Positions 1-7,276 of a stretch of DNA of 33,696 nucleotides are shown piece by piece (within the stretch, counting starts at the first letter, position 1; every line of letters begins with the position of its first letter). Made by a program: the position numbers and the translations under genes. The stretch is from Pseudomonadota bacterium (GTDB lineage: Bacteria > Pseudomonadota > Gammaproteobacteria > Burkholderiales > Burkholderiaceae), in assembly GCA_023441105.1 (NCBI GenBank), contig JAEZQX010000445.1:1-33696 (forward strand), read 5' to 3'. Under the pieces are notes generated by a model. That model saw nothing but the letters and a program-made list of their open reading frames with translations. It did no database searches and was not told where the DNA came from.

Positions 1-8
1 TCTTTTGC

Positions 9-803
9 TCAACCCCACCGGCGCCCCGCGGGGCCCCCCCCCCCCCGGCCGTGCAGGTATTGGAACAAGGTGTCGTCGGGCGCGACGATTGCGCCGCGTG
101 CGGCAGCCTCGACGCTCATGTTGCACAAGGTCAGCCGCCCTTCGATGCCCAGCGCCGCGATGCCTTCGCCGGTGTACTCGATGACATGGCCGCTGGCCCC
201 GTCGGCGCCGATGCGCCTGATCAGCGCAAGGACCAGGTCCTTTGCCGTCACGCCGCTTCCGAGGCGGCCGCGGACCTCGACCCGCATCGTTCGCATCGGC
301 GTATAGACCAGCGTCTGGGTGGCGAGCAGGTGCTCGATCTCGCTGCTGCCGATGCCGAAACCCAGGGCTCCCATGGCGCCGTGGGTCGTGGTGTGGCTAT
401 CTCCCGCGGCCATCACCATGCCGGGAAGCACCAGTCCTTGCTCGCTGGCCACCACATGCTCGATACCCTGGCGCGCATCCAGCATGTCGAAGAGCTCGAT
501 GCCATGCCTGGCGCAGTTCTCCCCCAGGGTGCGGACCTGCCGCGCGCGATCCGCGTCGGCGATGATCATCGTGCGCGAGTTGCGCTCCGGCGTGGTCGGA
601 TTGACGTGATCGACCACTGCCACCGTCGCGGATGGCCGCCGCACCGTCCGCCCGGCGGCATGGAGAGCGGCGAAGGCCTGGGGGCTGGTGTATTCGTTGA
701 GAATCTGGCGATCGACGTACAGCAACACCTGGCCCGCGTCACCGACCGGCCGGACGACGTGATCGTCGACGATGCGCCGATAGAGCGTGCGCGGCGTCTT
801 CAT
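9..803 (-). CDS. LeuC-like aconitase-family dehydratase large subunit, broken at the window edge
   Basis: N-terminal half of an aconitase-superfamily hydro-lyase of the 3-isopropylmalate dehydratase large-subunit (LeuC) type. Visible family features are the N-terminal block with TSPQAF, the VDH segment near residue 65, the GDSHTTTHGAMGALGFGIG block near residues 134-152 followed by SSEIEHLLATQTL, and TLCNMSVEA near residue 226. LeuC proteins are about 420-470 aa; this frame stops after 264 aa, so the Fe-S cysteines, which lie beyond about residue 340, are absent. The frame collapses into Gly/Arg-rich nonsense exactly where it meets a run of 13 C (34-46), so a sequencing or assembly error is more likely than a natural stop. 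ATG at 803 overlaps the stop of the RraA-family gene (ATGA), so the two are translationally coupled. The true substrate is probably a hydroxy-dicarboxylate other than isopropylmalate, inferred from the catabolic neighbours. Confidence 0.8.
   Translation of the reverse strand: MKTPRTLYRRIVDDHVVRPVGDAGQVLLYVDRQILNEYTSPQAFAALHAAGRTVRRPSATVAVVDHVNPTTPERNSRTMIIADADRARQVRTLGENCARHGIELFDMLDARQGIEHVVASEQGLVLPGMVMAAGDSHTTTHGAMGALGFGIGSSEIEHLLATQTLVYTPMRTMRVEVRGRLGSGVTAKDLVLALIRRIGADGASGHVIEYTGEGIAALGIEGRLTLCNMSVEAAARGAIVAPDDTLFQYLHGRGGGGPAGRRWG
34..46. repeat. 13-base C homopolymer at the window edge
   Basis: An uninterrupted run of 13 C lies inside the LeuC-like gene and is flanked by further G/C-only sequence. 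The protein loses all family similarity at this point. Such runs are typical of poor sequence at contig ends, so treat bases 1-46 as unreliable. Confidence 0.85.
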
Positions 804-1348
804 CCTGCCGTGCGCGGGGTTGCGGCATAGGCGGCCGTTGCCGCGACGGCGTCCTCGACGTCGATGTCGCTCTCGCGCATGCCGGCCGGCAGCACGATGA
901 CGCCGTCCTCGTCAGCCACCAGCCGCTGCCCCGGGTTGAACGTGATGCCGCCGAAGCGGACCGGTACGTCCACCTCTCCGGCACCGCTGCGTTCGCCGCG
1001 GCGCGGGACAGTGCCCAGGGCCTTGACGCCGATGTCCATGGCGTCGATCTCCACCGCGTCGCGGATCGCTCCGTTGATCACCAGCCCTGCCCAGCCGTTG
1101 CGCTGCGCCATGCCGGCCATCACGTCACCGAACAGGGCACGGGCCAGGGAGCCGCCGCCGTCGATGACCAGGACCTGGTCGCGGCCGGACTGGCCGACCA
1201 CGTCCCGCATCAGCGCGATGTCCTCATGACAGCGGATGGTGCGGATGGTGCCGGAGAACGATCGCCGGCGGCCGAACCCGCGGAAAGGCAGGGCACAGGC
1301 CAGCGCTCCGTCGCAGGCGTCGCACAGGTCCGATGTCTTGGCGGTCAT
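800..1348 (-). CDS. RraA-family aldolase/decarboxylase (HMG/CHA-aldolase-like)
   Basis: RraA-fold protein of 182 aa. The family includes class II 4-hydroxy-4-methyl-2-oxoglutarate / 4-carboxy-4-hydroxy-2-oxoadipate aldolases, which split hydroxy-oxo diacids to pyruvate (and decarboxylate oxaloacetate), and the RNase E inhibitor RraA. Visible motifs are VIDGGGS (61-67), GD at 74-75, NGAIRD (92-97) and FGGITFNPG. Asp75, twenty residues, then Arg96-Asp97 fits the D-X20-R-D metal/catalytic motif of the aldolases, so a metabolic enzyme is favoured over an RNase E inhibitor. I chose ATG 1348 because AAGGGA lies 6 bases upstream; an in-frame upstream ATG at 1375 would run into the preceding gene. 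It lies 10 bp after the Bug gene and overlaps the LeuC-like gene by 4 bp, so Bug, RraA and LeuC probably form one operon. Confidence 0.88.
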   Translation of the reverse strand: MTAKTSDLCDACDGALACALPFRGFGRRRSFSGTIRTIRCHEDIALMRDVVGQSGRDQVLVIDGGGSLARALFGDVMAGMAQRNGWAGLVINGAIRDAVEIDAMDIGVKALGTVPRRGERSGAGEVDVPVRFGGITFNPGQRLVADEDGVIVLPAGMRESDIDVEDAVAATAAYAATPRTAG

Positions 1349-1358
1349 CGGCGGTCCC

Positions 1359-2339
1359 TTACTCGATGCGGACATTGGCGGCCTTGACCAGCTCTGCCCA
1401 TGAGGCCGTGTCCTTGGCCAGGAAGGCGGCGAACTCGTCGGCCGGTCCGGCGACGATCTCTCCGCCCTGCGACGCGATCTTCTCGACGACTTCCGGCAGC
1501 TTGAGGACCGCGCGGATTTCCGTGTTGAGCTTCTGCGTGATCTCCGGCGGCAGCTTCGCCGGGCCCATCACCGAGAACCACTGCAGCATCTCGGCATTCG
1601 GCACACCGGCCTCGGCCAGTGTCGGCACCTGCGGCAGCAGCGGCGAGCGCTTGTCGCTGGTGATGCCCAGCACCCGCAGCTGCCCCGCTTCCGCCCGCTT
1701 CAGCACATTCGGCGGGCTTTCGAAGTTCAGGTCGATCTGGCCGGCCAGCAGGTCTACCATCGCCGCCGAGCTGCCCTTGTAGGGGACGTGGGTCATCTTG
1801 GTCCCGGTGGCCAGCATGAAGCGCTCGGCCGCCAGGTGCTGCGAGCTGCCATGCCCGGACGAGCCGAAGGTGAGCCCCTGCGGCTTGCTCTTGGCGAGTT
1901 CGACGAAACTCTTCACGTCGGTTGCCGGCACGGCGGGATTGATCGTCAGCAGCAGCGGGGTGGTGGCCACGCGGACGATCGGCGTGAAGTCCTTGATCAC
2001 GTCATACGGCAGCTTCGGATACAGTGCCGGCGCTACCGAGTTGGAATTGCTGTGTCCCAGCAGCAGCGTGTAGCCGTCCGGGTTGGCCTTGGCCACGATG
2101 TCTGCGCCGATGGTGCCCGCCGCCCCGGCCTTGTTCTCGACCACCACCGTCTGGCCCAGGCGCTCGCCCAGCTTCTCGCCGATCAACCGCGCCAACACGT
2201 CGGTGAAGCCGCCGGGCGCGAACCCCACGACCATGCGGATGGGCCGCTCGGGCCAGCTCTGAGCGGCAGCCGGTCCGGCTACGGCCAGTGCGAGCAGCGC
2301 GGCGACGACGCGACGACGAGAGGGTAACGGCGCTGGCAT
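1359..2339 (-). CDS. Bug/TctC-family periplasmic solute-binding protein
   Basis: Bug-family (tripartite tricarboxylate receptor, TctC) extracytoplasmic binding protein of about 326 aa. The Sec signal peptide has an Arg-rich start, a VVAALLALAVAG core and cleavage after AAAQ. The mature protein begins with the family block WPERPIRMVVGFAPGGFTD and continues with VENKAGAAGTIGAD, NPDGYTLLLGH, the HVPYKGSSAA region and VPTLAEAGVP. Bug proteins bind carboxylates or amides between two lobes. No TctA/TctB membrane genes are in the window, as is usual for the many orphan Bug genes in Burkholderiales. Start at 2339 is set by AGGAGAC just upstream; the longer frame to 2423 has no such support. The position ahead of the RraA and LeuC-like genes suggests it captures their substrate, possibly a branched hydroxy-diacid. 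This ligand is inferred. Confidence 0.92.
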   Translation of the reverse strand: MPAPLPSRRRVVAALLALAVAGPAAAQSWPERPIRMVVGFAPGGFTDVLARLIGEKLGERLGQTVVVENKAGAAGTIGADIVAKANPDGYTLLLGHSNSNSVAPALYPKLPYDVIKDFTPIVRVATTPLLLTINPAVPATDVKSFVELAKSKPQGLTFGSSGHGSSQHLAAERFMLATGTKMTHVPYKGSSAAMVDLLAGQIDLNFESPPNVLKRAEAGQLRVLGITSDKRSPLLPQVPTLAEAGVPNAEMLQWFSVMGPAKLPPEITQKLNTEIRAVLKLPEVVEKIASQGGEIVAGPADEFAAFLAKDTASWAELVKAANVRIE

Positions 2340-2356
2340 GTTGTCTCCTGGATGGA

Positions 2357-2385
2357 ATGATCGGAGCCGCGATTGTGGGCGACAA
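2357..2385 (-). promoter_or_regulatory. possible sigma70 promoter of the Bug-RraA-LeuC operon
   Basis: On the minus strand TTGTCG (2385-2380), 17 bp, then GATCAT (2362-2357), four of six matches at each box. It lies 18 bp upstream of the Bug ATG and downstream of the LysR-type dyad at 2420-2438. The boxes are weak, as expected for an activator-dependent promoter. Confidence 0.3.
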
Positions 2386-2419
2386 GCACCTGACAGAGAA
2401 GCAACGGTTTGCAGGCGGC

Positions 2420-2438
2420 CCATCGCCGTTGGCGATGG
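2420..2438. promoter_or_regulatory. perfect 19-bp dyad, candidate LysR-type operator
   Basis: CCATCGCCGTTGGCGATGG: 8-bp perfect arms around GTT, containing T-N11-A (T2423, A2435), the classical LysR-type box. It lies between the LysR gene and the Bug gene it probably controls, roughly 80 bp upstream of the proposed transcription start. The arms could also form an RNA hairpin after LysR, but no T tract follows on either strand. Confidence 0.55.
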
Positions 2439-2492
2439 CTCGACACCCCTGGCGGGCGCGCTGCAGAGGTGATTGGGGGCCCGGCCTCGCCC

Positions 2493-3386
2493 TCAGTCCT
2501 TGGCAATCGACTGCAGGTGCTCGACGAGGCGGCGCGCCGCCGGTGGCAGGCCGTCGAGGCTCCTGATCGCCAGTCGCAGCTCACGCCTGGACCAGTCGTC
2601 CTTCAAGGCGACCTCGCGCACACCCAGGGCCGGCGAGTAGAGGCGGGTCACCCCGACCGGCGCCACGCCCAGGCCGAAGCCCTGGGACACCATCAGGCAC
2701 AGCGCATCGAAGCCGGTCACCTGGATCCGGACATGCAAGGGACGCCCAAGCCGCGACGCTTGCGACGACAGCAGCAGATTGATCGCGCTGCCGGTGCGCA
2801 AGCCGACGAACGGCTCGGCCAGGACGTCCTCGAAGGCGACCTGCTTGCGCTTGGCGAGCCGGTGCTGCTGACCGACCACCAGGCACAGCCGGTCGCGCCG
2901 ATACGGCAGCGACTGGACGGAGTCCACGTGATCGAAGGCCGTGAACACGCCGATGTCGGCCGCATTCTCGGCAACCGCGCGGACCGTCGCGGCACTGTTG
3001 CTCTCCTCCAGCACGATGCCCACCTTCGGATGGGCCCGGGCGAAGCTGCCGAGGTCCTGGGGCAGGAACTGCGTGATCGACGAGATGTTGGCGAAGATGC
3101 GAACCTGCCCGCGCAGTCCGTGCGCGAAATCACGCAACTGGAAGGGGACGTCGTCGAGAAAGTGCAGCGCCCGGCGCGCGAGGCCCAGCAGGGCCAATCC
3201 GGCCGCCGTCGCCTCGATGCCCCTGGCATGTCGCCGCAGCAGGGGCGTTCCCAGGTGCTGCTCCAGATCCGCCATCCGCCGGCTGATGGCGGCGGCCGCG
3301 ATATGCTCGCGCTCGGCGGCGGAGGCGATCGAGCCCAGCTCGATCACCGCGATGAACAACCTCAGGGACACAGGATCGAGCTTCAT
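2493..3386 (-). CDS. LysR-family transcriptional regulator
   Basis: LysR-type regulator of about 297 aa. The N-terminal winged helix-turn-helix (about residues 3-62) shows the usual pattern: SLRLFIAVIELGSIASAAE, then AISRRMADLEQHLGTPLLRR and ATAAGLALL. The effector-binding domain follows (about 90-290), with an SQGFGLGVAPVGV segment typical of the second lobe. The start is taken at ATG 3386 because the family homology begins there; ATG codons at 3401 and 3425 are possible. It points the same way as the Bug-RraA-LeuC genes, 153 bp upstream, and the gap carries a perfect T-N11-A dyad. It therefore probably activates that operon in response to a substrate or intermediate. LysR genes more often stand divergent from their targets. 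Confidence 0.92.
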   Translation of the reverse strand: MKLDPVSLRLFIAVIELGSIASAAEREHIAAAAISRRMADLEQHLGTPLLRRHARGIEATAAGLALLGLARRALHFLDDVPFQLRDFAHGLRGQVRIFANISSITQFLPQDLGSFARAHPKVGIVLEESNSAATVRAVAENAADIGVFTAFDHVDSVQSLPYRRDRLCLVVGQQHRLAKRKQVAFEDVLAEPFVGLRTGSAINLLLSSQASRLGRPLHVRIQVTGFDALCLMVSQGFGLGVAPVGVTRLYSPALGVREVALKDDWSRRELRLAIRSLDGLPPAARRLVEHLQSIAKD

Positions 3387-3454
3387 GGGCGGATGGATCA
3401 TCGCATCTCGCCGCGGTCCGCTCAACCGCCGCCCGCTGCCGGCGCCTCACCCGA

Positions 3455-4063
3455 TCACCTGAACACGATCGTGACCCGTCTGTTCTGTTGCCGACCTTCG
3501 GGATCGTCGCTGCCGTCGGGCCGCTTGTTGGGGGCGACCGGATCGCGGGCACCGCGCCCTGCCGTGCCAATGGGCGGAGACTTGATGCCTTCCTTGGCGA
3601 CCAGCCAGTTCTTGACGGCCTGCGCGCGCCGCTCCGACAGCCGCTGGTTGTAGGCGTCCTGGCCAATTGCATCGGTATGGCCGGTGATGGCGATCGAGCG
3701 GCGCGGCTTCTGCAGCAGCAGCGCCGCGACCTCGCGCAGCGCCTCCCGTGCCTCGGGACGCAACTCCGCCTTGTCGAAGTCGAACAGCACGTCGGCGGGG
3801 AGATCGACTTCGACCGCGTCGGCCTTCTGCATCTGGACAAGGCTGCTGGGGAAGGAGAGTTGCGCCTCCGCGAACGGAATCGCGGAGGTCGCGAAGGTCA
3901 CGGAGGCGGCCGGAAACTCCAGCGGCTGGCTGGGCACCCGCAGCTCCGAGATTCTCGGCTCGGCGGCATCCGCCCATGCTGCCCAACCCGCCCAGACCAA
4001 TGCTGCCGCCATCAGACCTCGCGCAAGGCGAGGCATGGCGCATCGAAGCCGGGCAAGCCACAT
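3455..4063 (-). CDS. OmpA-domain envelope protein
   Basis: Secreted protein of about 202 aa with a C-terminal OmpA-like peptidoglycan-binding domain. A signal peptide (hydrophobic LMAAALVWAGWAAWA, likely cleavage after ADA) is followed by a short linker of unknown function (about residues 35-85). The OmpA domain contains VLFDFDKAELRPEA, the TGHTDAIGQDAYNQRLSERRA core with peptidoglycan-contacting Asp and Arg, and the closing NRRVTIVF. There is no N-terminal beta-barrel, so it should tether to peptidoglycan rather than act as a porin. The start is uncertain: ATG 4063 is preferred, TTG 4072 overlaps the upstream stop, and ATG 4036 still leaves a signal peptide. It follows a small secreted protein by 5 bp and is probably co-transcribed with it. 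Confidence 0.88.
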   Translation of the reverse strand: MWLARLRCAMPRLARGLMAAALVWAGWAAWADAAEPRISELRVPSQPLEFPAASVTFATSAIPFAEAQLSFPSSLVQMQKADAVEVDLPADVLFDFDKAELRPEAREALREVAALLLQKPRRSIAITGHTDAIGQDAYNQRLSERRAQAVKNWLVAKEGIKSPPIGTAGRGARDPVAPNKRPDGSDDPEGRQQNRRVTIVFR

Positions 4064-4068
4064 CGCGG

Positions 4069-4542
4069 TCAATCAGTGACCGGGATGCCAGTCACCAGCT
4101 CGAACTGCTCGTAGAACTTGACCGCGAGGGACTTGGTTGCCGACGGCGGGGCCGCGAAGGTCGCCCAGCACGGGGTCCGCTCATCCGGCTTGGAGACACA
4201 CCGGGTGCTGTACAGGCCGGGCTCGTACTGACGGCGACCGGCAAGGTCGACCAGGCGGGCATTGCCGGGCGTCATCGAGAAGTCTCCCGAGCCGTCGTTG
4301 ACGATCTGCCAGCGCAAGGTGACCAGGTTGCCCTCGATCCGTTTCAGCGACAGCACCTCCACGCGGATCTTGCCGTCCGGTGTCGTCGCCTGGCCGAGCG
4401 GCTTATCCTGCGCTTCCGCCGCCAGCCCGATGCCTGCACAGGCCGCTGCCACCAGCACTGCGGCCCGGCGTCTGGCGGCCCTGCCGCGGTCACGAGGATC
4501 GCAAGCCGTACGCGGCACATGCTGTTCAAGTTCAGATCGCAT
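4069..4542 (-). CDS. small secreted protein of unknown function
   Basis: Predicted 157-aa exported protein that I cannot assign to a family. It has a basic N-terminus, a hydrophobic stretch AAVLVAAACAGIGLAA with likely cleavage near AEAQ, and a mature part of about 110 residues rich in short beta-type segments (IRVEVLSLKRIEGNLVTLRW, then QIVNDG). This resembles an immunoglobulin-like bacterial extracellular fold (DUF4352-like) by eye only. It has two Cys about 13 residues apart (STRCVSKPDERTPCW), which could form a disulfide. ATG 4542 is well supported by AAGGAGGG upstream; the longer frame to 4752 has no signal or ribosome site. It is followed directly by the OmpA-domain gene, so the two may form an envelope pair. 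Confidence 0.7.
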   Translation of the reverse strand: MRSELEQHVPRTACDPRDRGRAARRRAAVLVAAACAGIGLAAEAQDKPLGQATTPDGKIRVEVLSLKRIEGNLVTLRWQIVNDGSGDFSMTPGNARLVDLAGRRQYEPGLYSTRCVSKPDERTPCWATFAAPPSATKSLAVKFYEQFELVTGIPVTD

Positions 4543-4736
4543 GGCACCCTCCTTCGATGCTGCCACTGCACTGCCGGTTGGCAAGCTCGATCGCTCTTGA
4601 GATGCCGGCAGCAGCGCCAACCTGGGCAGCCTCGGGCTCGGCACTGATCCTCCTTGCCATCGGGCCGCTCGATACATTAGCCTCGCCATGTTCCGGCGCC
4701 AAGCGCTTGAGCGATGACGAACATCGAGGAGACAAA

Positions 4737-6059
4737 ATGACACATCTCGCACCCCCTCGGCTCACCCGATACATCACCGCAGTCATTGCCCTATCGGGAG
4801 CAGCCTGCCTTCTGGCGCAGCCCCTTCCGACTGCCTCACCCGAATCGGTTGGCATGTCCCCCGAACGGCTCGAGCGGATCACCGCGACCTTCACCAAGGA
4901 GGTCGACGACAAGAAGCTGCCCGGTGCAGTCGTGATGGTTGCCCGCCATGGCAAGCTGGTCTACGCCAAGGCCTTCGGCAGCCTCAACAATGCGGCTGGC
5001 GCACCCATGCAGGAAAACTCGATCTTCCGCATCTATTCGATGACCAAGCCGCTGGTCTCGACGGCGCTCATGATGCTGGTGGAAGACGGGCGGGTGCAGC
5101 TGACCGATCCGGTTTCCAAATTCCTCCCGTCGTTCAAGAATCCGATGGTCAGCGTCGCCACTTTCGACCCGGTGCTGAATGGGGCCACCTTCAAGCTGGC
5201 GCCGGCGAATCGCGAGCCGACCATCCAGGACCTGCTGCGCCATACCGCGGGCCTCGCCTATGGCGAGCTGACCAAGAACACGCTGGTCCGTGACGCCTAC
5301 ATCAAGGCTGGCGTCTACAAGCCGGATCTCGACTTCGACTCGCGCGAGCTGCCGGGCCCCGAGATGGCGGAGCGGGTGGGCAAGGCGCCGCTCGCCCACC
5401 AGCCGGGAACGAACTGGGAGTACAGCGTCGCAGTGGATGTACAGGGTCGGGTGGTGGAAGCGATTACCGGCCAACGTCTTGGCGATTTCATGAAGGAGCG
5501 GATGTTCACGCCATTAAAGATGAAGGACACCGGCTTCTTCGTGGCAACGCACGAGATGTCCAGGGTTGCCGAGCCGTTCGCCAAGGACCCTGCCACCGGA
5601 GCCGCCAACAAGCTGATCGACGTCAGCAGCCAACCGGGCAACGACTCGGGCGGCGCCGGCGGCGTCAGCACCGCCGGCGACTACCTCCGCTACTGCCAGG
5701 CGATGCTCAACGGCGGCCAGCTCGACGGCGCGCGCATCCTGTCTCGCTCGACTGTCAAGCTGATGACGTCCGATCACCTCGGCAACACCATCAACACCGC
5801 CTTCAATCCGGGCATGCTGCTGATGGGAGTGCCGGGCTACACCTTCGGGCTGGGCTTCATGGTGCGGCAGGGCGACGGCATCGCGCCGGTCCACGGATCG
5901 CAGGGAGAGTTCATGTGGGCCGGCTACGCCGGCACCTTCTTCTGGGCTGATCCCAAGGAGCAGGTCTGCAGCGTCTACATGACCCAGGCACCGAGTCCGG
6001 TGCGTGCTGCCTACCGCCGCCTGATCAAGGGGCTGGTTGCGCAGGCGATCGCGGACTGA
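4737..6059 (+). CDS. secreted serine hydrolase, class C beta-lactamase/esterase family
   Basis: Beta-lactamase-fold (Pfam Beta-lactamase) serine hydrolase of 440 aa, with an N-terminal signal segment (TAVIALSGAACLLAQ). Catalytic motifs are S101-M-T-K104 (SxxK), Tyr229 in YSV (the Y-x-N/Y-x-x position) and H386-G-S in place of the KTG triad. HGS/HGG is usual in family VIII esterases and penicillin-binding-like peptidases, so a carboxylesterase or amidohydrolase is more likely than a true beta-lactamase. ATG 4737 is chosen because GAGGAGAC precedes it and the signal peptide begins there; the open frame runs back to 4380 without support. It is divergent from the small secreted protein and convergent with the SMP-30 gene, only 5 bp apart. 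The natural substrate cannot be read from sequence. Confidence 0.93.
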   Translation: MTHLAPPRLTRYITAVIALSGAACLLAQPLPTASPESVGMSPERLERITATFTKEVDDKKLPGAVVMVARHGKLVYAKAFGSLNNAAGAPMQENSIFRIYSMTKPLVSTALMMLVEDGRVQLTDPVSKFLPSFKNPMVSVATFDPVLNGATFKLAPANREPTIQDLLRHTAGLAYGELTKNTLVRDAYIKAGVYKPDLDFDSRELPGPEMAERVGKAPLAHQPGTNWEYSVAVDVQGRVVEAITGQRLGDFMKERMFTPLKMKDTGFFVATHEMSRVAEPFAKDPATGAANKLIDVSSQPGNDSGGAGGVSTAGDYLRYCQAMLNGGQLDGARILSRSTVKLMTSDHLGNTINTAFNPGMLLMGVPGYTFGLGFMVRQGDGIAPVHGSQGEFMWAGYAGTFFWADPKEQVCSVYMTQAPSPVRAAYRRLIKGLVAQAIAD

Positions 6060-6064
6060 AGCGC

Positions 6065-6970
6065 CTAGATCATCTGCAAGCGCCCGGGAACCCGGGTCCT
6101 GATCCGGTACAGTGACGTCGACGCCGTGATGTAGAGACTGCAGCCGTCGGCGTCGCCCCAGGCGAAGTTGGCCGTGTACTCCGGCACCCTGATCACACCG
6201 AGGCATCGCGCCTGAGGACTGAAGACGTGGATACCGCCAGGACCGCAACAATAGACGTTGCCCTGGCTGTCGATCTTCATGCCGTCGGGCGCGCCGGCGC
6301 CCTCCCCCACGGTCTCCGCCCATACGTCGCCGCCGCTGGCCGATCCATCCGCCTTCAGCTCGAACAACCGGATGTGGGCGCGCTCCGTGTCGTTGACGAA
6401 GAGCCGCTTGCCATCGAGCGAGAAGCACAGGCCATTGGGCTGGCCGAAGTCGCCCGCCAGCAGCGACAACTGGTGCGCCCCGCCGCCGCCCGCGTCGGGG
6501 AGCAACCGGTAGACACCGCGGAAGTCCAGCTGTGCCGGACGCGGACGGCCGTAGAACTCCGACCGGCCGTAGGTCGGATCCGTGAAGTAGATGGCCCCGG
6601 CCCCGTCGACGACGACGTCGTTCGGGCTGTTCAGCTCCCTGCCCTGCCAGTGCGAGGCAAGCGTGGTGATACGGCCGTCGGCCTCGGTGCGCGTCAGGCT
6701 GCTGGAGGAATGCTCGCAGGCGATCAGCCGGCCGTACAGGTCCCAGGCCAAGCCATTGGACTGGTTGCAGGGCTTGCGATACGTCGTGACGCCGTCGCGC
6801 CGGCTCCAGCGCCGCAGGTGATCGCCTGGCATGTCCGAGAACAGGAGATACTGCTCGCGGCTGTGCCACAGCGGCCCTTCGGTGAACAGGAAGCCGGTGG
6901 CGAGCTTGTCGAAGACAACCTCATCGCCGACGACCTCGCGAAATCGCGGATCGCGAATCTCGACGCTCAT
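6065..6970 (-). CDS. SMP-30/gluconolactonase-family lactonase
   Basis: Six-bladed beta-propeller SMP-30/gluconolactonase/LRE family protein of 301 aa, full length and without signal peptide. All expected metal ligands are visible: Glu31 in TEGPLWH, Asn117 in NSPNDV, Asn179 in QPNGLCFS and Asp229 in APDGM. The FTDPTYG block (129-135), common to gluconolactonases, is also present. It should hydrolyse a sugar or aliphatic lactone to the hydroxy acid. It lies 10 bp after the tautomerase-like gene and downstream of the LivF/G/M/H genes on the same strand, suggesting that the imported compound passes through a lactone. The aldonolactone or other substrate is not identifiable. Confidence 0.93.
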   Translation of the reverse strand: MSVEIRDPRFREVVGDEVVFDKLATGFLFTEGPLWHSREQYLLFSDMPGDHLRRWSRRDGVTTYRKPCNQSNGLAWDLYGRLIACEHSSSSLTRTEADGRITTLASHWQGRELNSPNDVVVDGAGAIYFTDPTYGRSEFYGRPRPAQLDFRGVYRLLPDAGGGGAHQLSLLAGDFGQPNGLCFSLDGKRLFVNDTERAHIRLFELKADGSASGGDVWAETVGEGAGAPDGMKIDSQGNVYCCGPGGIHVFSPQARCLGVIRVPEYTANFAWGDADGCSLYITASTSLYRIRTRVPGRLQMI

Positions 6971-6980
6971 CTTCGTCCCC

Positions 6981-7175
6981 TCATTTCTTCTTCATCTGAC
7001 TTACCCGCGTGGGACCGACGTACCAGTCGTCGCGCGACACATCCTCGAAGACCACCCAGATGGATTCCCGCGGAATCTCGGTGACTTCGTTGATGGCCTC
7101 GACCACGCGCCGGGCGATCTCGTCCTTGCGCTCGCGCGAGTGTCCTTCGTTGATGCGGATGTTCACGAACGGCAT
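6981..7175 (-). CDS. 4-oxalocrotonate tautomerase-family protein
   Basis: 64-aa tautomerase-superfamily monomer starting Met-Pro-Phe-Val; Pro1 after Met removal is the family catalytic base. Numbered from Pro1, the classical 2-hydroxymuconate tautomerase residues Arg11 and Arg39 are replaced by His11 and Trp39, with Trp at position 50. The chemistry on 2-hydroxymuconate is therefore doubtful; a different keto-enol isomerisation or promiscuous role is likely. The C-terminus SQMKKK is basic. ATG 7175 is supported by AGGAGA. It sits 101 bp after LivF and 10 bp before the SMP-30 lactonase gene, in a putative uptake/catabolic operon. Confidence 0.9.
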   Translation of the reverse strand: MPFVNIRINEGHSRERKDEIARRVVEAINEVTEIPRESIWVVFEDVSRDDWYVGPTRVSQMKKK

Positions 7176-7276
7176 GGTGGGTCTCCTGGTTGGTCATCGA
7201 ACAGAACGGCGGAATCGAAAGATCGGTCGGTTGCGGATCACGGCAGCCGGCTCGGAAACGGCCGCGGTGCACGGGG

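Noticed and set aside
800..1348. RraA as a regulator of RNase E
   Set aside because: The D-X20-R-D motif and the catabolic neighbours favour the aldolase branch of this family; E. coli-type RraA is the less likely role.
2409..3653. 414-codon plus-strand open frame opposite the LysR gene
   Set aside because: No domain pattern, Arg/Gln/His-rich shadow of a clear LysR gene.
4640..4690. TTGCCA and TACATT as a promoter for the serine hydrolase
   Set aside because: Spacing of 13 bp is wrong for sigma70 and no better -35 box pairs with the -10-like sequence.
4069..4752. Long 227-aa version of the small secreted protein
   Set aside because: The extra 70 residues have no signal peptide and no SD; ATG 4542 with AAGGAGGG and a following signal segment is far better.
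5514..6869. 451-codon minus frame covering the hydrolase and SMP-30 genes
   Set aside because: It crosses two genes with intact catalytic motifs and has no similarity of its own.
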